Source: an uncultured Bulleidia sp.
GTDB lineage: Bacteria > Bacillota_I > Bacilli_A > Erysipelotrichales > Erysipelotrichaceae
Assembly: GCA_934757945.1 (NCBI GenBank)
Contig: CAKVLT010000002.1
Span: forward strand, 1 to 54,928
Direction: 5' to 3'
Length of the DNA: 54,928 nt
The position numbers were made by a program, and so were the translations under genes. Shown one piece after another: positions 51,796 through 54,928 of the stretch. The first letter of the stretch is position 1. The number at the start of each line of letters is the position of its first letter. Under the pieces are notes generated by a model. That model was given only the letters and a program-made list of their open reading frames with translations. It searched no databases and was not told the origin of the DNA.

Positions 51796-54210
51796 TTATA
51801 ACTCCTGTTCTGTACGTCCAATAATATCATCCTGTGTTTTCTTACTCAGTACATTGAAAAAAGCACTGTATCCCGCAACTCTGACAATCAGATCTTTATG
51901 TTTTTCAGGATGGTTCTGTGCATCAATCAATGTTTCTTTAGAAACAATGTTGTACTGTACATGATATCCATGCAGTCTGTTGAAGAAAGCTTTTATCAAC
52001 ATTTCCAGTTTCATTGTATTTTCTTTTGTGGAAACCATCTGAGGTGTCATCTTCTGATTTAATAATACACCACCCGTAATTTTTTCCGTAGGTAACTTAG
52101 ATACAGATTTAAAAACTGCGGTTGGTCCGTGTTTATCTGCATTATGTTGCGGAGAACAACCTTCCGCAAGAGGTTCATATGCATTTCTTCCATCCGGAGT
52201 AGCCATAGTCCCCATACCTTGTCCAACATTGGCAGAAATACTCGATGTACCTCCATAACGGATACCTCCGATTGGTCCTCTTTGATAACGAGTATTAGGA
52301 TATTTGGAAATTTCTTCAAGATATGGTGCATAGGCTTCTACCGCAAGCATATCTACCGCATCATCATCATTACCATATTTAGGAGCTTCCTCTATTAACA
52401 TCTGCTGAATTTTCTGATTTTCTTCTGATGTAAAATCATCAAGAATCGCATTCCATAACTGTTCCGTGCTTAGTTTCTTTTCTTCAAACACCAGTTTTTT
52501 TATGCAGGACAAGGAGTCTGCCATATTGGCAATACCCACCTGCAATCCGGAAATGTAATCATATACCGCTCCACCTTCTTTAATAGTCTTTGCTCTTGCA
52601 AGACAATCATCTGTTAAAGCAGAACACAGCATATCCGGCACATCTTTTTCACTGGCTTTATCAATGGCATTTTCCACAATCACACTGTATCTGGTGATTT
52701 CTCTTATTGTTTTATCCCAGACTTCCATCAGTTCTTCAAAAGAAGTCATATCTGTAAAATACCCATACCCTTTGGTAAATCTTTTCCCGCTTGTAAGATC
52801 CACACCATTATTCATGGCGCATAATAACATTCTTGGAAAATTCACATAAGACATTCCGGTACATCTGTACCCCCATTTACCAGGCACGGCTGTTTCCACA
52901 CACCCAATAGCACTGTAATTATAGGCATCTTCCTCTTTGACTCCCCACTGTATAAATGAAGGTATAATCACTTCATCATTATTAAATGCTGGCATACCAA
53001 ATCCAAGTTTCATTACTTCCATACACTCATCAAAAAAAGCAGGATTCAGATGTGCATGATATCTCACAGTCAAATTAGGCTGAGTAAGCCTTGTCTGAGC
53101 AACTGACTTCAACACCACAAAACTAAATGGATTCACTGCATCTTTATGATCAACAGTCTGTCCGCCGATAGTCACATTCTGATACATCGGAGAACCTGCA
53201 GAACTCAGTGTATGTGCCTGAGATCTGACTTTATTAATGGTCAGTGTCTTAATCCAAAGACAACTTAACCATTCCAGTGCCTCCTGTTCTGTCAAAATTC
53301 CTTTTTGTATATCCGCTTCATAGAACGGATTAACATACTGATCAAATCTTCCATAACTTAAAGAATGTCCGTTGGATTCAATCTGCAGAATCAGCTGAAT
53401 AAACCAGACAGACTGTAAAGCCTCTTTAAAAGAAGAGGCAGGTTCATACGGCACTTTAGAACAGATATCACTCATTTCAAGTAATTCCTGTTTTCTTGCA
53501 CTATCCGTTTCTTTTTCAGCCATCTCTTTGGCCAGGCGACTGTATCTTAAAGCAAACGTATGTACTGCTTCCAGAACAATTCTTTCTTCTTTATAAAAGA
53601 GATACTTTTCTATGGATTCCGGTTGAGCAAGGTCCAGTGCACCCTGTAATGTATCCACTCTTTCCAGATATCCTTTTATTCCTTCCTTCAGAATTCTTGG
53701 ATAATTCACTGCAAGATGAGCATCACCCGCATTGAGTTTACCTTCCATACCAAAGACACCTGTTTCCATAAACACACTGACTTCTTCAGGAAGATAGGCT
53801 TCCCCTCTGTCTCTTAATGTATTGTTGTTCCAGAAAGGTGCAATACTTCTTAGCTGTTGTTTTGTTTCTTCCGTAATATAGAAAACATCTCCGTCTCTTT
53901 TTTCAAACAGATCGAGCTCATCTATAATAAACTTCATGGTATATTCCGGAAAAACCGGTGCATTTTTATTTTTAGTTGCCTGGTTTCCAGCCAGTAACGT
54001 CTTATCTTCAATATACACGGTCATGTTTTCAAGAATTTCTTTCAGCATCAAAGCACGTACCATACCTCTAGGCTGATTCAGATTTTCCTGATATGCCTTT
54101 GTACATAACAATGCTCTTTCAGCATCAATATACGGTTTTTCATCCAGGACTTCTTCTCTGAATGCCTGCATACGTGGTGTCAATGATCCAAAGTGTGCTG
54201 TATTCTCCAT
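51796..54210 (-). CDS. Glycyl radical enzyme (PflD/YbiW type)
   Basis: This 804-residue oxygen-sensitive enzyme has the glycyl-radical motif RVAGYSAFF with Gly780, and the thiyl Cys in IGCVET. GCVE rather than the CC pair of pyruvate formate-lyase places it in the dehydratase/lyase branch of PFL-like enzymes. With the FSA-type aldolase downstream and an activase gene divergent, the best match is YbiW/PflD, reported to open anhydrohexitol 6-phosphates to 1-deoxyfructose 6-phosphate. Glycerol or diol dehydratase activity is not excluded. Start 54210 has GGAGG 7 bases upstream; an earlier ATG lacks this. Confidence 0.85.
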   Translation of the reverse strand: MENTAHFGSLTPRMQAFREEVLDEKPYIDAERALLCTKAYQENLNQPRGMVRALMLKEILENMTVYIEDKTLLAGNQATKNKNAPVFPEYTMKFIIDELDLFEKRDGDVFYITEETKQQLRSIAPFWNNNTLRDRGEAYLPEEVSVFMETGVFGMEGKLNAGDAHLAVNYPRILKEGIKGYLERVDTLQGALDLAQPESIEKYLFYKEERIVLEAVHTFALRYSRLAKEMAEKETDSARKQELLEMSDICSKVPYEPASSFKEALQSVWFIQLILQIESNGHSLSYGRFDQYVNPFYEADIQKGILTEQEALEWLSCLWIKTLTINKVRSQAHTLSSAGSPMYQNVTIGGQTVDHKDAVNPFSFVVLKSVAQTRLTQPNLTVRYHAHLNPAFFDECMEVMKLGFGMPAFNNDEVIIPSFIQWGVKEEDAYNYSAIGCVETAVPGKWGYRCTGMSYVNFPRMLLCAMNNGVDLTSGKRFTKGYGYFTDMTSFEELMEVWDKTIREITRYSVIVENAIDKASEKDVPDMLCSALTDDCLARAKTIKEGGAVYDYISGLQVGIANMADSLSCIKKLVFEEKKLSTEQLWNAILDDFTSEENQKIQQMLIEEAPKYGNDDDAVDMLAVEAYAPYLEEISKYPNTRYQRGPIGGIRYGGTSSISANVGQGMGTMATPDGRNAYEPLAEGCSPQHNADKHGPTAVFKSVSKLPTEKITGGVLLNQKMTPQMVSTKENTMKLEMLIKAFFNRLHGYHVQYNIVSKETLIDAQNHPEKHKDLIVRVAGYSAFFNVLSKKTQDDIIGRTEQEL

Positions 54211-54249
54211 AGTTTCCTCCAAGGTTTCATTTGAAATGTTCACATCCAC

Positions 54250-54278
54250 AATTTAAATACTATTTTCCATAAAGTCAA
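54250..54278 (-). promoter_or_regulatory. Probable promoter of the GRE operon
   Basis: On the minus strand TTGACT and TAAATT are 17 bases apart, 40 bases before the start codon. The same 128-base gap must also hold the activase promoter; TATAGT at 54334 is a weak candidate. Confidence 0.5.
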
Positions 54279-54338
54279 CGATACACATAAATAAACTTTC
54301 ATTCGTAACTTTTATCATTTCATTTCATGTGCTATAGT

Positions 54339-54928
54339 ATGTTTATGCAAGGAAATATATTTAATATTCAGAAATTCAGTGTCAATGACGGCCCTGGAAT
54401 CCGTACGGTCGTTTTCTTTAAAGGCTGTCCTTTAAGATGTCAATGGTGTGCCAATCCGGAAAGTCAGTCAGTTAAAGTACAGATACTTCATGACACAAAA
54501 AAATGTGTACAGTGTCAAAGATGTGCATCCGTATGTCCATCCAGTGCCATTACATTTACAGATGGAACATTTCACATCAACCACGTCTTATGCACTTCCT
54601 GTTTTCAATGCATGCAAGTATGTCCTCAGTCTGCTTTGACAAAGGAAGGAGAACTGCAGTCTGCAGAGGAAATATTACGTATTGTAAAACAGGATGAAGT
54701 CTTCTATGAAGAAAGCGGTGGAGGTTTAACCATCTCCGGAGGAGAAATCCTGTCACAGCCCGAATTTGCCATAGATGTATTACAGAAAGCACACGAAGCC
54801 GGCATTCATACCTGTTGTGAAACCACAGGATATACAGATTCTGTCACTTTCAGAAAAGTACTGAATCATGTGGATTATGTACTGATGGACATGAAGCACT
54901 GGGATCCGGTAAAACATAAAGCTGGAAC
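54339..54928 (+). CDS. Glycyl radical enzyme activating enzyme, radical SAM (partial)
   Basis: The gene runs off the right edge after about 196 codons. The N-terminal FSVNDGPGIRTVVFFKGC and the radical-SAM motif CPLRCQWC (CxxxCxxC) mark a GRE activase that installs the glycyl radical using S-adenosylmethionine. Two ferredoxin-like clusters (CVQCQRCASVC, CTSCFQCMQVC) form the insertion common to non-PFL activases, and GGGLTISGGE follows. It probably serves the divergent GRE. The start may be ATG 54339 or 54345; no good ribosome site is seen, and a TATAGT box overlaps the first ATG. Confidence 0.9.
   Translation, partial: MFMQGNIFNIQKFSVNDGPGIRTVVFFKGCPLRCQWCANPESQSVKVQILHDTKKCVQCQRCASVCPSSAITFTDGTFHINHVLCTSCFQCMQVCPQSALTKEGELQSAEEILRIVKQDEVFYEESGGGLTISGGEILSQPEFAIDVLQKAHEAGIHTCCETTGYTDSVTFRKVLNHVDYVLMDMKHWDPVKHKAG

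Overview
The window is a continuous 54.9 kb stretch of an A+T-rich chromosome from an anaerobic, fermentative low-GC Gram-positive. The gene set suggests an Erysipelotrichia-like gut or oral Firmicute: an electron-bifurcating [FeFe] hydrogenase, a glycyl radical enzyme, cdaA-cdaR, LicT-controlled PTS genes and several lipoproteins. The taxonomic guess rests on gene content and protein style only. No phage, IS transposase or CRISPR array is seen. Most genes lie on the minus strand in tight operons with overlapping stops and starts.

Left arm (1-8.1 kb): a complete type I Wadjet plasmid-defence operon, transcribed leftward as jetA-jetB-jetC-jetD. Next (8.1-15.2 kb) come a nitroreductase/PAS pair and an oppABCDF oligopeptide importer. 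At 15.2-17.5 kb a LexA-like S24 repressor is divergent from a UmuC/UvrX-type Y-family polymerase followed by a YolD-like protein, a small SOS-like module. At 17.5-21.0 kb a doubly flavinylated lipoprotein reductase is divergent from a MerR regulator, with a MerR-type 19-bp-spacer promoter between them. Three tRNA genes (Ser-GCU, Asp-GUC, Gly-GCC) follow at 21.1-21.4 kb.

Centre (21.5-37 kb): a six-gene envelope/lipid operon (response regulator, histidine kinase, two alpha/beta hydrolases, a membrane-anchored Mur ligase and a glycerophosphodiester phosphodiesterase); cdaA-cdaR for c-di-AMP; a decayed azlCD amino-acid exporter; a HAD phosphatase; and a plus-strand peptidase group (PepT, an S10 carboxypeptidase-like protein and an M28 peptidase), which fits with the Opp importer in peptide use.

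Right arm (37-54.9 kb): fermentation. A putative sensory [FeFe] hydrogenase (HydS-like) and a SpoIIE/PP2C phosphatase precede the bifurcating hydrogenase genes (NuoE-like, NuoF-like, HydA). Both transcription units carry the same 5-7-5 inverted repeat at the promoter. Beside them is an unusual fusion of a PTS HPr domain to D-lactate dehydrogenase. A beta-glucoside PTS operon follows (licT, EIIBC, EIIA, 6-phospho-beta-glucosidase, HAD phosphatase), with a RAT antiterminator leader and a cre-like site in the promoter. Last come a GCVE-type glycyl radical enzyme, an FSA-type aldolase and, divergently, the radical-SAM activase cut by the window edge. This set resembles the YbiW/PflD-Fsa anhydrohexitol-phosphate pathway. 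Strongest leads: the HPr-LDH fusion, the shared hydrogenase operator with its terminator-bypass layout, and the membrane Mur ligase operon.
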